Assembly: GCF_001715295.1 (NCBI RefSeq) | Contig: NZ_MDKB01000003.1 | Location: 1,009,954 to 1,073,953, forward strand | DNA length: 64,000 bases | Direction of reading: 5' to 3' | DNA from: Streptomyces griseus | GTDB taxonomy: Bacteria > Actinomycetota > Actinomycetes > Streptomycetales > Streptomycetaceae | Part shown: positions 41,491 through 50,651 of the stretch, piece after piece | Layout: each line of letters starts with the position of its first letter | Numbering within the stretch: position 1 is the stretch's first letter | Program-made: the position numbers and the translations under genes | Notes under the pieces: generated by a model | Told to the model about the DNA's origin: nothing | Database searches by the model: none | The model's input: the letters and a program-made list of their open reading frames with translations, nothing else

Positions 41491-42891
41491 ATGACCCAGC
41501 AGCCCGTACGGACCCGGCCCGCACCGGAAGGAGGGGCGGGCCCCGTCGTCCGCCGCCCGCACCGCCCCGGCGCGACCCTCGCCGTCACCAGCGCCGCCAC
41601 CGCCGTCGCGCTGATGAACTACACCGCCCCCATGTCGACGCTGTCCGGCATCGCCGCCTCCCTCGGCACCCCGGCCGCCGCCCAGGCGTGGCTGCTCAAC
41701 GGCGCCCCGCTCGGCCTCGCCGTCCTGCTGCTCGTCGCGGGCAGCCTCGCCGACGACTTCGGCCGGCGCAGGCTCTTCCTCATCGGCACCTTCGGCCTCG
41801 CGGCCACCACCGCGCTCGGCGCCCTCGCCTCCTCCACCTTCGGCTTCACCCTCGCCCGGGCCGGGCAGGGCGCGGCGAGCGCCGCGATCCTGGCGACCAG
41901 CCTCGGTCTGCTCGTGGGCGCCTATCCGGCCGGCCACGCCCGGATCAGGGCGATGGGCGTGTGGGGCGCGTCCGTGAGCGCCGGCATCGCCCTGGGCCCG
42001 CTGCTCGCCGGTTCCCTCGGCTCCCTGGACTGGCGGCTGACGTACCTCGCCCTGGGGGCCGGAGCCCTCGTGACGGCCGGATCCGCCCTCCGTACGCTCA
42101 CGGAGTCCCGCGCGCCCCGGGCCGGGCGCCCCGATCTGGCGGGGGCCGCCGCACTGGGCCTGGCGATGACAGCGCTGCTGACCGCACTGACCCTGGGCCG
42201 GGACGGCTGGCTGCGGGCACCCGTCGGCCTCCTGCTGCTGGCGGCCCTCGCGCTGACCGCCGTGTTCGCGGCGGTGGAGCGCAGGGCGACGGCGCCCCTG
42301 ATCGACCTGGCGCTGTTCCGCAGCCGCCCCTTCCTCGCCTCCCTGACCGGCGGGCTGTTCACGGGGATCGCGGTGATCGGCCTGTTCAGCTATCTGCCGA
42401 CCCTGCTCCAGCACACGCTGTCCCTCTCCGCGCTCGATTCGGCCTGGCTGTTCCTCCTGTGGTCCGGGAGCTCGTTCGCCGTGGCCCTGCAGGCCCGCCG
42501 GCTGACGGGCCGGGTGGCGGCCCGCCATCAGCTGGCGGCCGGCTTCCTGCTGCACGGGGTGGCGGTGCTGCCGATGCTCGGGATCCTGACCGGCGGCGGC
42601 ACGGGCACCGCCGTCTGGGCGCGTCTGATCCCGGCGCTGGTCGTGGCCGGCGCCGGAAGCGGCCTTCTCAACGCGGCGCTGCCCCGCCTGGCCGTCGAGT
42701 CCGTGGCACCGGAGCGGGCGGCGATGGGGTCCGGCGCCAACAACACGGCCCGCTACCTGGGTTCCTCGGCCGGTGTGGCCGTGACGATCGCGGTGGCGGC
42801 CACCCCGTCGGGCGCGGACGCGGCGGTGCTCGTCTCGGCCGGGGCGGCCCTCGCGGCGGCGGTGGGCGTCCTCCTGCTGCGCGAACGCTGA
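41491..42891 (+). CDS. MFS drug-efflux transporter, DHA2-like
   Basis: 466 residues with roughly 14 hydrophobic segments. Motif A is GSLADDFGRRRLFLIG in loop 2-3, and segment 5 has the antiporter motif region GVWGASVSAGIALGPLLAG. Both point to a proton-coupled exporter of small hydrophobic compounds. The ATG at 41491 follows CGGAGGGACG. The divergent HxlR gene and shared operators suggest substrate-induced expression. The substrate is unknown. Confidence 0.9.
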   Translation: MTQQPVRTRPAPEGGAGPVVRRPHRPGATLAVTSAATAVALMNYTAPMSTLSGIAASLGTPAAAQAWLLNGAPLGLAVLLLVAGSLADDFGRRRLFLIGTFGLAATTALGALASSTFGFTLARAGQGAASAAILATSLGLLVGAYPAGHARIRAMGVWGASVSAGIALGPLLAGSLGSLDWRLTYLALGAGALVTAGSALRTLTESRAPRAGRPDLAGAAALGLAMTALLTALTLGRDGWLRAPVGLLLLAALALTAVFAAVERRATAPLIDLALFRSRPFLASLTGGLFTGIAVIGLFSYLPTLLQHTLSLSALDSAWLFLLWSGSSFAVALQARRLTGRVAARHQLAAGFLLHGVAVLPMLGILTGGGTGTAVWARLIPALVVAGAGSGLLNAALPRLAVESVAPERAAMGSGANNTARYLGSSAGVAVTIAVAATPSGADAAVLVSAGAALAAAVGVLLLRER

Positions 42892-42966
42892 CCGTCGCGT
42901 CCGGCTCCCCGGCACTGCGGCCCGTACCCTCTCACCTCTCCCCCGGGTCGCAGTACCGTGTGGTCC

Positions 42967-43974
42967 ATGCGCCCCGACACGCCTGCCGACCACATCACCG
43001 AAGCCGAGCGCCTGCTGCGCACCGCGGCGCAGTACCCCGAGGACCACGAACCGCTGTTCCTCCAGGCCGCGGCCCATCTGGAGCTCGCGGGCGACCGCGC
43101 CCGCGCCGCCACCCTCTACGACGAACTGCTCGGATCATCCGGAACCGGGGTCGAGAACCCGCATCTGGTCAAAGCACTCAAAGCCGCCAACCTCTGGGAG
43201 TACGGCCACGAGGCGGAGGCCCGCGCGATCATCGAGGGCATCCGCACCGCGCGCCCGGCCGAGGCCACCCCGTGGGAGATCGCCGCGGAGACCCTCGAGG
43301 CCCATGACGAGCTGGAGGCGGCCCACGACCTCTTCTCGACCGCGCTGACGCTCCTGATCACACCCGGCGAGGAAGTCCCCTACGCCACACAGTCGTTGCT
43401 GACCGGCCGGCACCGGGTGCGCCGGCTGATGGGCGTGTCCCACGACGCGTGGGACGAGCTCGCCGACACCCTGCACACGGCCGCGGTCCCCCTGGACGAG
43501 CTGCACGACCCGAAGCGGCTGTGGTCGCTGGGCTCCTCCGACCCGGGTGAGCTGCGGGCCGAGATCACCCGCCTCCGCGCCGAACTGGGCACCTACCGCA
43601 CGGCGTTGTCCCGTCCGTTCCCGGTGGCGGTGCTGCACTGGCCCGAGGACGAACTGCGCGAACTCCTCGCCGGCTACCCGGAGCTGGCGCAGGAGTACCA
43701 CTCCCACGCGGACCATCTCGCGCGGCTGGAAGCGGCGTTGCGGGACCTGCATGCCGCGGGGACGCCGAACCTCGGCATCGTCACGGGCACGGTCCCCTCG
43801 TACGAGGCGTTCGCCGCGTCGGAGGCCGCCTCCCCGTCCGACCCGGACCTGCTCCCCCAGTACGCCACCGTGCTCGCGGCCCGCGGCCGTGCCGTGCCCT
43901 GGCCCCCGGCGCGCGCCGCGGAGTGCTGGTGCGGTTCGGGCCGCACCTACCGGGAGTGTCACGGGGTGGCCTGA
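42967..43974 (+). CDS. TPR-like protein with C-terminal SEC-C zinc motif
   Basis: 335 residues. Residues 1-170 are helical repeats (AERLLRTAAQYPEDHEPLFLQAAAHLELAGD and following) resembling TPR units. A central alpha/beta region follows (FPVAVLHWPEDELRELLAGYPEL), and the last 15 residues form a SEC-C zinc motif, CWCGSGRTYRECHG (CxCxSGx5-6C-H). The motif is known from the SecA C-terminus and many stand-alone proteins where it mediates protein contacts. The role here is unknown. The ATG at 42967 has no ribosome site, and a CAGTAC element lies 11-16 bases before it, so the message may be leaderless. Confidence 0.78.
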   Translation: MRPDTPADHITEAERLLRTAAQYPEDHEPLFLQAAAHLELAGDRARAATLYDELLGSSGTGVENPHLVKALKAANLWEYGHEAEARAIIEGIRTARPAEATPWEIAAETLEAHDELEAAHDLFSTALTLLITPGEEVPYATQSLLTGRHRVRRLMGVSHDAWDELADTLHTAAVPLDELHDPKRLWSLGSSDPGELRAEITRLRAELGTYRTALSRPFPVAVLHWPEDELRELLAGYPELAQEYHSHADHLARLEAALRDLHAAGTPNLGIVTGTVPSYEAFAASEAASPSDPDLLPQYATVLAARGRAVPWPPARAAECWCGSGRTYRECHGVA

Positions 43975-43979
43975 CGCCG

Positions 43980-44014
43980 GGCGGGCGCCACGGTCGCAGG
44001 CCGGGGCGCCCGCC
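43980..44014. terminator. Bidirectional hairpin terminator
   Basis: GGCGGGCGCC, a 15-base loop, then GGCGCCCGCC: a perfect 10-base stem between the convergent SEC-C gene and the lipoprotein gene, six bases after one stop and four bases before the other. Confidence 0.7.
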
Positions 44015-44017
44015 GGT

Positions 44018-45493
44018 TCACCTGCCCTCGAACACGTCGCGCAGTTCGCGGTCCAGAGCGATGGCGGTCGCCTTGGCGCCGTCGGGCGGGTCGGTGACGA
44101 GCAAGGCGTGCACACGGGACTGCAGTACGTGGGTGAAGGCGCCGTAGTAGGGCGTGCGCGGGCGCTGGACCGCCTCGTTCAGAGCCGTCTTCAGGGTCTG
44201 CGCGTACGCTTCGCGCTGCGACGCGTCCTGTTCCTCCGGGACGTCCTCGCCCGCGGTCGGGGCCGCCTTCGGGGCGTCACCGGCCGGCCGGAGCGCGGCG
44301 GCGACACGGGGCCAGCAGGGTCTGGCCGTGTGGTCGTACACGGAGGCCCGGGTCGCGGCGAAGCCCGCGTCGAAGAGGCAGCTCTCGCTCTCCTGCGAGG
44401 TCAGGAACGTGATGAGCGCGCGGGCGTCCTCGGCGCGCGGGGAGTCCGCGGTGACGGCGAGGTTCTGCCCGCCGAGCACGGCCTTGCCCGGCAGCCGGCT
44501 CACCGCGTACTGCTCCGGCTTCAGCAGGTTCCGCAGCGCCCCGTACACATAGGGCCAGTGCCGCAGGAACACGGCGCGCCCCTCGGCGAAGTCGGTGAGC
44601 GACGCCGTCTCGTCCGAGGTGAGCGCGGCGGGCCGGAGGCGGCCGCGGTCGACGCGGTCGAGGAGTTCACCGAGCCCCTTCTCGATCTGCGCCGCACTGC
44701 CCGTGTAGCGCCCATGGCCGTCGGTGAGCTGGACGCCCACGGTCGCGAACGCCTCGACGGTGTTGGCCGTCAGCCCTTCGTACCGCTGCAGCTGGGTGGT
44801 CCAGCCCGACTGGTCGGCCGGACGGCCGGGGATCTGTTCCAGGGTCTTGGCGGAGGCGTAGAGGTCGCTCCACGTCCACAGCGGGGTGGGCCGGCGGTTC
44901 GACGGGATTCCGGCGTTCGCCAGGAGGTCGGGGCGGTGGTAGAGGAGGCCGACGTCGGTGTTGAACGGCCTGGCGTAGGAGTGGCTTCCCCACAGCGTGG
45001 TCGCGTGGACGCGCTTCAGGAAGTCGAGGTCGTCGTCGGCCTCGCTCCCGGTCTCCGGCTCGGGCATGGGGCTGACGAGCCCGGCCTCGGCGAACTCGGG
45101 GATCCAGGTGATGTCGAGGTTCACCACGTCGTAGCGTGCGCTGCCGGACTGGAGGGCGCCGAGGAGCTGGCTGCGCTGCTGGTCGGCGCCGCCGGGCAGT
45201 TCGACGAGGGTGGCCTGCTGGGCCGGTCTACCGGCGTGCTGCCGGTTCCACTCCTCTATGAGCTGCTGGCGGACACCGCCCGAACCGGTGACGTCCAGTC
45301 CGCTGGCGACGACGATGGGCCCCTCGGGGGCCTTCCCCTCCGGGCCGGCTCCCGGGCTCCGGTCGGGCCCGCCCGTGCAGCCGGCCGAGGCGAGCGCCAG
45401 CAGGCAGCCGAGGGCCGCGGCGGTCCTGGCCCCGCGGCGGGTGGGGGGGTTCCTGGTTCCGCGTCCTCCACGGTGGGTGCCGGGCTTCCTCAT
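44018..45493 (-). CDS. Orphan extracellular solute-binding lipoprotein
   Basis: 491 residues. A basic N-terminus and hydrophobic segment end in the lipobox ASAGC (Cys39). The mature part is a family-1 binding-protein fold (DVVNLDITWIPEFAEAGLVSPMP; FNTDVGLLYHRPDLLANAGI; GRAVFLRHWPYVYGALRN), with cysteines in ESESCLFDAGF and ARPCWPR. No permease or ATPase is near. Instead the ATG at 45493 overlaps the stop of the caspase/vWA membrane protein by four bases, so it is coupled to that gene and probably acts as an external ligand-binding partner of its extracytoplasmic part rather than in transport. Confidence 0.82.
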   Translation of the reverse strand: MRKPGTHRGGRGTRNPPTRRGARTAAALGCLLALASAGCTGGPDRSPGAGPEGKAPEGPIVVASGLDVTGSGGVRQQLIEEWNRQHAGRPAQQATLVELPGGADQQRSQLLGALQSGSARYDVVNLDITWIPEFAEAGLVSPMPEPETGSEADDDLDFLKRVHATTLWGSHSYARPFNTDVGLLYHRPDLLANAGIPSNRRPTPLWTWSDLYASAKTLEQIPGRPADQSGWTTQLQRYEGLTANTVEAFATVGVQLTDGHGRYTGSAAQIEKGLGELLDRVDRGRLRPAALTSDETASLTDFAEGRAVFLRHWPYVYGALRNLLKPEQYAVSRLPGKAVLGGQNLAVTADSPRAEDARALITFLTSQESESCLFDAGFAATRASVYDHTARPCWPRVAAALRPAGDAPKAAPTAGEDVPEEQDASQREAYAQTLKTALNEAVQRPRTPYYGAFTHVLQSRVHALLVTDPPDGAKATAIALDRELRDVFEGR

Positions 45494-48378
45494 TCCGCGT
45501 CCCCCGTACCGGCCTTGGCGACCTCGGCGGTCAGTGCGGTGGCGATGTCGTCGGCCGGGTCAAGGCACCGCCCGCCGCCCGCCACGGCCAGCTGTTCGTC
45601 GAAACGGCCCGGTGCACAGCCTCCGTTGCGCAGGGAGACCGCCACGACCCGCACCAGGGGGGTGTCCCGGGCCTCGGCCAGCAGCGCGTCCCGCTCCTTC
45701 TTCCCGATCTCCCCGGAGTCCTCCCCGTCGGAGACCAGGACCAGGAGCCGGGGCTGATCGGCGTCGCTGCCGCCGCCCCGGAGCGCGGCGAACGCGTCGC
45801 GCAGGCTCTCCGCGACCCGGGCGTGGTGGTCGGCGATCGTCACGGCGGCGGTGGCCTCGGCCGCGTCGGCGCGGCCGTGGTGCCCCACCGGCACGGTGTC
45901 CGTCGCCTTCTTCTCCTCCGCGACGGCCATCGACCACACGCCGTACGCGTCCCGGGTGCTGAGCGAGCTCATCGAACGTGTCACCAGTTCCTTGGCGCGC
46001 CCGGGACCGTCCCATACCCGTTTGTCGGCCATCGAGGGCGAGTTGTCCAGGAGGTACAGCACCTTTCCGGGCCCGAGGGCGGAGCGGTAGCGGCGCAGGG
46101 TGGTGGTCAGCGACGCGGACGTGACCGCGCCCGTGCCGCCGTACTCGGTCGCGGGAATCTCCTCCCGCACCGCCGACTCGTTGACGCCGGTCCGCAGCAG
46201 GGAGTTGTCGGCCGGCGGGGCGGGGCGGCCGTGCGCGTCGACGCCGCGGAAGCCGTCGTCGGTGAAGTACGCCTGCGCCTCCGGATCGCGGACCAGCCAG
46301 TCCCGGAAGTCGGTCACGGCGGCCTCGCGCGCCTCCGCGTCCCGGTCGGCCCCGGGCCAGGTGACGCGGAGGAACGGCAGGTCGAGCATGGGTATGTCGG
46401 AGGGGTACTGGGCGGTACGGAGGTGCAGGACGTCCGTCGCGCAGTCGGGGCGGGCGGCGTGGGCCGGGGACAGGTTGAACAGCGCCAGGGTCTGTTCCGG
46501 GATCAGCACGGCGGACCGGCTCTCCAGGCTGTTGCGCGAACCGTCGGCCAGGGCGCACATCAGTTCCCACGCGGTGGGGGGCATGGGTCGCAGTTCCTGG
46601 GCCATGGTCTGTTCGAGGGACGAGGGGCTCCCGGTCTCCGGGGCCGCGTAGAGCGCCTTCGTCGAGAGGAGGGCGCCGTCCGTGCCCTCCGGGTCGGGCC
46701 GCAGGATCTCGACCGGGTCCTTCTGCGCGGCCCTCAGCGCGGCGATGATCGTTCCGAGGGGAGCCCCCGTCTGCAGGGACGCCGTGAGGGGCATGGTGTA
46801 CGGCACGGCGAGGACCATGGGGGTGAAGGCGACGGAGCCCAGCGGCTCGAGCGTCACGGTGCTGCTCCCCGGGTCCGCCGTCCCCTGCCCGCCGGTGCCG
46901 TCGGCCGCGGCCGACGCCGCGGCGCCCCCGCCCTCCGTCCTGTCCGTCGCCCGCCGCCAGGTGCTCCCGGCCGCGGGGATCCAGATGTCCGGTTGGGCGC
47001 CGACGTCCCGCTGCGGCTGCGGGCAGTCGCCCGAAGCGGGGCAGGCGGCCGGCGGTTCCTGCCAGAGCGAGGAGGAGCGGAAGGCCGCGACGGCGTCGGT
47101 GGCCTTGGCGTCGTACACGGTGAGGTTGACGGCCCGGCAGTCACGCCGGCCCTTCCGGCCCTGTTGCGGGTAGGCGTCGGCGGCCTTCTGCACGGTGGCC
47201 CGGATGTCGGGGTCGGTCAGCACGCGCAGTTCCAGGGGCGTCGCGCAGGTGCCGCCGGCCCCGGGTGCCAGCAGGTACCAGGCGCCGGCCCCGGCGAGGG
47301 CGAGGGAGGCCACGACGGCGAGGCCGGTCGTAGGGGTGAGACGGCGGCGCGGCGGGGAGAGCAGCCGGCGCAGGGCGCCCGGCACGGCGGCCCACCACCT
47401 GCGCCGCGGGGGCGCCTCCGCACCCGGCTCCTCGCCCGCACCTGCTTCCGAGCCGGGGTTCGTGCGCGTGTCTGCTTCCGCACCAGGGTCCGTGCCCGCA
47501 CCTGCTTCCGAGCCGGGGTTCGTGCCCGTGTTCGCTTCCGAGCCCGGCTCGGTCCCCGTACGCGACTCGGTCCCCGGGTCCCGGGTCCGCGCGAGGGCGA
47601 GCACCACGTCGTCGCCGTGGCGGCGTTCGTCCGGCTTCCAGCGGTGCCCGTCGACCGCCTTGAGCGGGGCCATCTCGTTGCGGATCCCGGTGACGAGCCG
47701 GGTGAAGGTCATCGGCTCCCCGTCGTCCGTGCCACCGGTCAGCAACCGGTGCAGGGCCGCCGTGAACTCCGTACCGGTCTCCGGATCGCCGGGCGGGATC
47801 TCCACGCCCGGCTCCGCGGCCGTCAGCAGCGCGAAGTTCTGCTCGCTCGCGGGGGCGAACGCCTGGAGGGCGTTGCCCGCGAAACAGCAGTCGAGGATGA
47901 CGACCACCCAGTCCGCGCGGGCGTTGCGCAGGCCGAGCATGATGTCGCGCCAGGACAACATGTCCACGAAGGGGTGGTGCCGGTCCCCGGAGAGGCGGGA
48001 GCCGGTGAACATGAGGTGGAGGTCGCTGCCGTCCGGGCGCACGATGCCGTGCCCGGCGAAGTAGACGACCAGCAGCCCGGTCACCTCGTCCCGGGCGGCG
48101 CTCAGCGCCGCCTGGACCCGGAGCGGATTCACCCCACCCGGGTCGCCCGCCACCGGGGTGCCGTCCCCGGCCGGGTTCCCTTCGCCCGCGACGACCACGA
48201 TGTCTTCCGGGGCGAGCACACCGGTGCCGTCGGCGGTCAGGGCATGCCGCATGAGACGCAGGTTCGCGGCGACGGCCGGGAGGTCGTTCCGGTTGCCGGT
48301 GTAGTGCTCGACCCCGATGAGTACGGCTCGGTGCCGCTTCGCCCTGTTCTCCTCGCCGCGCGCACTGTAGGGCGGCAC
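45490..48378 (-). CDS. Caspase - transmembrane - binding-protein-like - vWA fusion protein
   Basis: 962 residues. 1-265 is a caspase-like peptidase with His110 (VVYFAGHG) and Cys165 (ILDCCFAGNA), the catalytic dyad. 268-322 is a decapeptide repeat linker. 351-372 is one hydrophobic segment preceded by basic RRR, giving N-in/C-out topology. 380-740 resembles a periplasmic-binding-type fold (ELRVLTDPDIRATVQKAAD, QPDIWIPAAGSTW, MVLAVPYTMP). 771-955 is a von Willebrand A domain with MIDAS-like DNSPSM at 778-783 and LVLVSDGEDSG. The GTG at 48378 follows GAGGAGG. The upstream gene encodes an EACC1-like protein, the downstream one a binding lipoprotein. An external ligand sensed by the outer part could trigger the inner protease (inference). 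Confidence 0.85.
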   Translation of the reverse strand: MPPYSARGEENRAKRHRAVLIGVEHYTGNRNDLPAVAANLRLMRHALTADGTGVLAPEDIVVVAGEGNPAGDGTPVAGDPGGVNPLRVQAALSAARDEVTGLLVVYFAGHGIVRPDGSDLHLMFTGSRLSGDRHHPFVDMLSWRDIMLGLRNARADWVVVILDCCFAGNALQAFAPASEQNFALLTAAEPGVEIPPGDPETGTEFTAALHRLLTGGTDDGEPMTFTRLVTGIRNEMAPLKAVDGHRWKPDERRHGDDVVLALARTRDPGTESRTGTEPGSEANTGTNPGSEAGAGTDPGAEADTRTNPGSEAGAGEEPGAEAPPRRRWWAAVPGALRRLLSPPRRRLTPTTGLAVVASLALAGAGAWYLLAPGAGGTCATPLELRVLTDPDIRATVQKAADAYPQQGRKGRRDCRAVNLTVYDAKATDAVAAFRSSSLWQEPPAACPASGDCPQPQRDVGAQPDIWIPAAGSTWRRATDRTEGGGAAASAAADGTGGQGTADPGSSTVTLEPLGSVAFTPMVLAVPYTMPLTASLQTGAPLGTIIAALRAAQKDPVEILRPDPEGTDGALLSTKALYAAPETGSPSSLEQTMAQELRPMPPTAWELMCALADGSRNSLESRSAVLIPEQTLALFNLSPAHAARPDCATDVLHLRTAQYPSDIPMLDLPFLRVTWPGADRDAEAREAAVTDFRDWLVRDPEAQAYFTDDGFRGVDAHGRPAPPADNSLLRTGVNESAVREEIPATEYGGTGAVTSASLTTTLRRYRSALGPGKVLYLLDNSPSMADKRVWDGPGRAKELVTRSMSSLSTRDAYGVWSMAVAEEKKATDTVPVGHHGRADAAEATAAVTIADHHARVAESLRDAFAALRGGGSDADQPRLLVLVSDGEDSGEIGKKERDALLAEARDTPLVRVVAVSLRNGGCAPGRFDEQLAVAGGGRCLDPADDIATALTAEVAKAGTGDAE
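47413..47577 (-). repeat. Decapeptide repeat linker in the caspase fusion gene
   Basis: About five and a half 30-base units encode T-x-P-G-(S/A)-E-A-x-x-G. The units are similar at the DNA level (GAGCCGGGGTTCGT recurs), so length may vary between strains. It lies between the caspase domain and the membrane segment. Confidence 0.8.
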
Positions 48379-48383
48379 GCCGG

Positions 48384-48881
48384 TTAGACCTCCTCGGGCT
48401 CGTCGCCGCCGCGCACCGGGTCCCGTCCACCGGCCTCGCGCCCCGTGTCCGGCGCCCGGCCGGTCCCGGAGTCACGGCTCAGGCCGGAGCCCGCGCCCTG
48501 GGACGGCCCGTCCAGGGTGACGCGAGGCGCCTCCTCGGGACCGGCGAACCGGCGGCGGTTGCGCAGCCAGGTCTCCACCGCACGCCACGCGTTCTCGCTG
48601 ACGGACCGGGCGACCTCGACGGAGACGACGAGGATGATGTCCTGGATCAGCTCCCCGCTCATCGCCTCGGTCTGCGTGAGCGAGGCCCGGCGCTCGATAC
48701 TGAGCTCCCGCTCCTGCTCCTGCCGCTTCAGCGCGGGGGTGGCCGTCAGCCAGGCGTGGAGTGCTTCGAGATCGTCGCGGCGGGTGTGCGTACCGCTCAC
48801 GCTGATCCGTAACCGGACGGTGCCCCTCTCCGGCTCCGGTCCGTCCGCCTCAGCCCCGCCAGGTCCTGCCCCGTACGTCAT
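48384..48881 (-). CDS. EACC1-like effector-associated protein
   Basis: 165 residues. RLRISVSGTHTRRDDLEALHAWLTATPALKRQ followed by RRASLTQTEAMSGELIQDIILVVSVEVARSVSENAWRAVETWLRNRR matches the small 'effector-associated constant component 1' proteins that accompany caspase and other effector genes in actinobacterial NTP-dependent conflict systems. The C-terminal 50 residues are disordered. I chose the ATG at 48881 (MTYGAGPGG), with GCAGGG just before it; the frame stays open to 48995 without a ribosome site. It ends six bases before the caspase-fusion start. Assignment is by recalled pattern. Confidence 0.75.
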   Translation of the reverse strand: MTYGAGPGGAEADGPEPERGTVRLRISVSGTHTRRDDLEALHAWLTATPALKRQEQERELSIERRASLTQTEAMSGELIQDIILVVSVEVARSVSENAWRAVETWLRNRRRFAGPEEAPRVTLDGPSQGAGSGLSRDSGTGRAPDTGREAGGRDPVRGGDEPEEV

Positions 48882-49254
48882 ACGCCCTGCCCCCATCGGC
48901 AACGTCGCCGCCTGATCGACCGCCCGGCCGGCCCGGTGATCCGGCCGGCCCGGCGGGTGCCGGGCCTTCCGCCCGGTGATCCGCTGTGTGACCACCCACC
49001 CGAACCCTCGTGCGATCCAGCGAGCGACTCCTGAACCAACGACTATTTCACGGGTGTTGACGCAAGGTCACCCCTTTGTCACACCCCGCCCCGGCCGATC
49101 AGTTTCCGCCCGACCCGCAGTCTTCCCTCGCGTAGGACGCCGGTGGGACACCGCTGGAAGACCAGGAGAACCTGCCGGCCACGGCAGGACTGCCGCACGG
49201 GTGAACGCGGCGTTCACGAACGGCGACGCACCACGACGGACAGGACACGACGAC
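48882..49254. other. Divergent promoter region of the caspase operon
   Basis: 373 bases without a gene. Around 49035-49090 it is AT-richer and contains TTGACG (49057-49062) and an imperfect inverted repeat GGGTGTTGAC / GTCACACCC flanking GCAAGGTCACCCC. It could be an operator for either the leftward operon or the rightward DUF4287 gene. No match to a known regulator. Confidence 0.45.
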
Positions 49255-49470
49255 ATGACGGACGCAGCGAAGGGCCCCGCGAGCTACTTCCCCTCGATCG
49301 AGAAGAAGTACGGCCGCCCGGTCCCGGAGTGGAAGGAGCTCATCCGCGCCTCACCACTGACCGCACACATGGAGCTCGTCTCCTGGCTGAAGACGGAACA
49401 CGCCCTGGGCCACGGCCACGCCAACGCCCTGGTCGCCCACACCCTCGCCGAGGACAGCGGCGGCAGGTAG
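49255..49470 (+). CDS. DUF4287-type small protein
   Basis: 71 residues. GPASYFPSIEKKYGRPVPEWKELI and HMELVSWLKTEHALGHGHANALVAHTL are the two conserved blocks of DUF4287, a small helical cytoplasmic family without known function. Full length for the family. The ATG at 49255 has a weak AGGA at about ten bases. Confidence 0.85.
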   Translation: MTDAAKGPASYFPSIEKKYGRPVPEWKELIRASPLTAHMELVSWLKTEHALGHGHANALVAHTLAEDSGGR

Positions 49471-49561
49471 TCCCGCCCTCTCGGTGGCCGTGTGTGTTCC
49501 ACGCAGGTCACAATGCCGCCGACCGACGCGATTTCCGTGCGGGACAGGTCAGGATTGCTCC

Positions 49562-50443
49562 GTGGAGATCGCGGAACTGGTACTCAAGTACGTGGAAGCG
49601 CTGGTGTGGCCGCTGGTCACGGTGGCGCTGGTCTACGGACTCCGGGCCCATATCAAGGATGCGTTCGGACGGCTGACACGGCTGGAGACGCCCGCCGGGA
49701 GTCTGGAGTTCGCGGTGGAGGCCCGTGAACTTCGCGACGAGGCGGCCGAGCTGTCGGTGACCCTCACGCCCGGCGTGGTGACCGACCGGCGTCCACCTCC
49801 GCCCCACCCGTCGGGGTACCCGGTACCCGAGCCGGGACGTGCGACGGAGGCCGAGCCGGGTGCCGCGCCGGCCAGGGGGGTCCCCCCACCACTCCCGCCG
49901 TGGCCCATGGCAGACCTCGAATCGGAGGGGCCCCCGGCCGGGCCGCCGGGCCACGACCCGGCGGAGCAGCCACAGGCACCGCCGTGGGGAACCGCCCCGC
50001 CACCCCCGCCCCCAGGGGCGGCCGGCACGACGCCGAGACCCGGTGACGACGTGACACGACAGCGTCACCGGCCCGTCGGCAGCCACTTCACGGACGACCT
50101 GTTCACGGGACCTCTGGGTATGACCGGGGAATCCCCCGCCGAAGCCGTGATCACGGCGTGGTCCGCACTCGAACGGATCGCTGCGGACGTCCTGCTGCAG
50201 CACTCCCTCCCGGCCCAGCGCAGGGCCGCCGGCCCGTACGACATCCGGCAGCTGGTGACGGGCCTCAGGGCACTGGGCCTGTCCGACGATGCCGAAGTGG
50301 TGGTCGACCGCCTTCACCGGTTGCGCGACACCGCGGTCCACCACCCGGAATCCGTATCGGCCGGTGCCGCCCAGGACTTCGTGATGGCCTGCCTGACACT
50401 CGCCCGGGACATCCAGGCCTTCCGGTTCCCGCGTCCCTACTGA
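49562..50443 (+). CDS. Membrane-anchored protein with Pro-rich linker and helical C-terminal domain
   Basis: 293 residues. One N-terminal membrane helix (EALVWPLVTVALVYGLRAHI, 11-30) is followed by an amphipathic region (ELRDEAAEL), a long Pro/Gly/Glu-rich linker (about 75-190) and a compact helical domain (about 205-290: EAVITAWSALERIAADVLLQ, DAEVVVDRLHRLRDTAVHHPES). That domain resembles DUF4145/HEPN-like helical bundles, but the catalytic RxxxxH of HEPN RNases is represented only loosely by RDTAVH. The GTG at 49562 follows GGTCAGGA. No function assigned. Confidence 0.65.
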   Translation: MEIAELVLKYVEALVWPLVTVALVYGLRAHIKDAFGRLTRLETPAGSLEFAVEARELRDEAAELSVTLTPGVVTDRRPPPPHPSGYPVPEPGRATEAEPGAAPARGVPPPLPPWPMADLESEGPPAGPPGHDPAEQPQAPPWGTAPPPPPPGAAGTTPRPGDDVTRQRHRPVGSHFTDDLFTGPLGMTGESPAEAVITAWSALERIAADVLLQHSLPAQRRAAGPYDIRQLVTGLRALGLSDDAEVVVDRLHRLRDTAVHHPESVSAGAAQDFVMACLTLARDIQAFRFPRPY

Positions 50444-50651
50444 CGTGGCCGACCGGTCGGCCCGACATGCGACAGGGCCTTTCCCCGCTCCGGGAGGGGC
50501 CCGTCGCCGCAGGCCCGGCGCGGGTCCACAAGGCGACACCTCAAGGCGACGACACCGGCAACGACGACGACGGCCCCAAAGACTCCGGTGCGGTACGCGG
50601 AGAAGGCGCTGGGCGCCCTGAGCGGGTTCGGGCACGCCCCGGGCGGGCGCG

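Noticed and set aside
47413..47577. Possible CRISPR-like repeat
   Set aside because: The 30-base units are contiguous, in frame and encode a decapeptide linker. No CRISPR array or cas gene was seen in the window; the Cas4-like nuclease at 9967 is in a different context.
45823..48387. 854-codon rightward frame opposite the caspase fusion gene
   Set aside because: It is the complement shadow of the caspase/vWA gene; no domain, no ribosome site.
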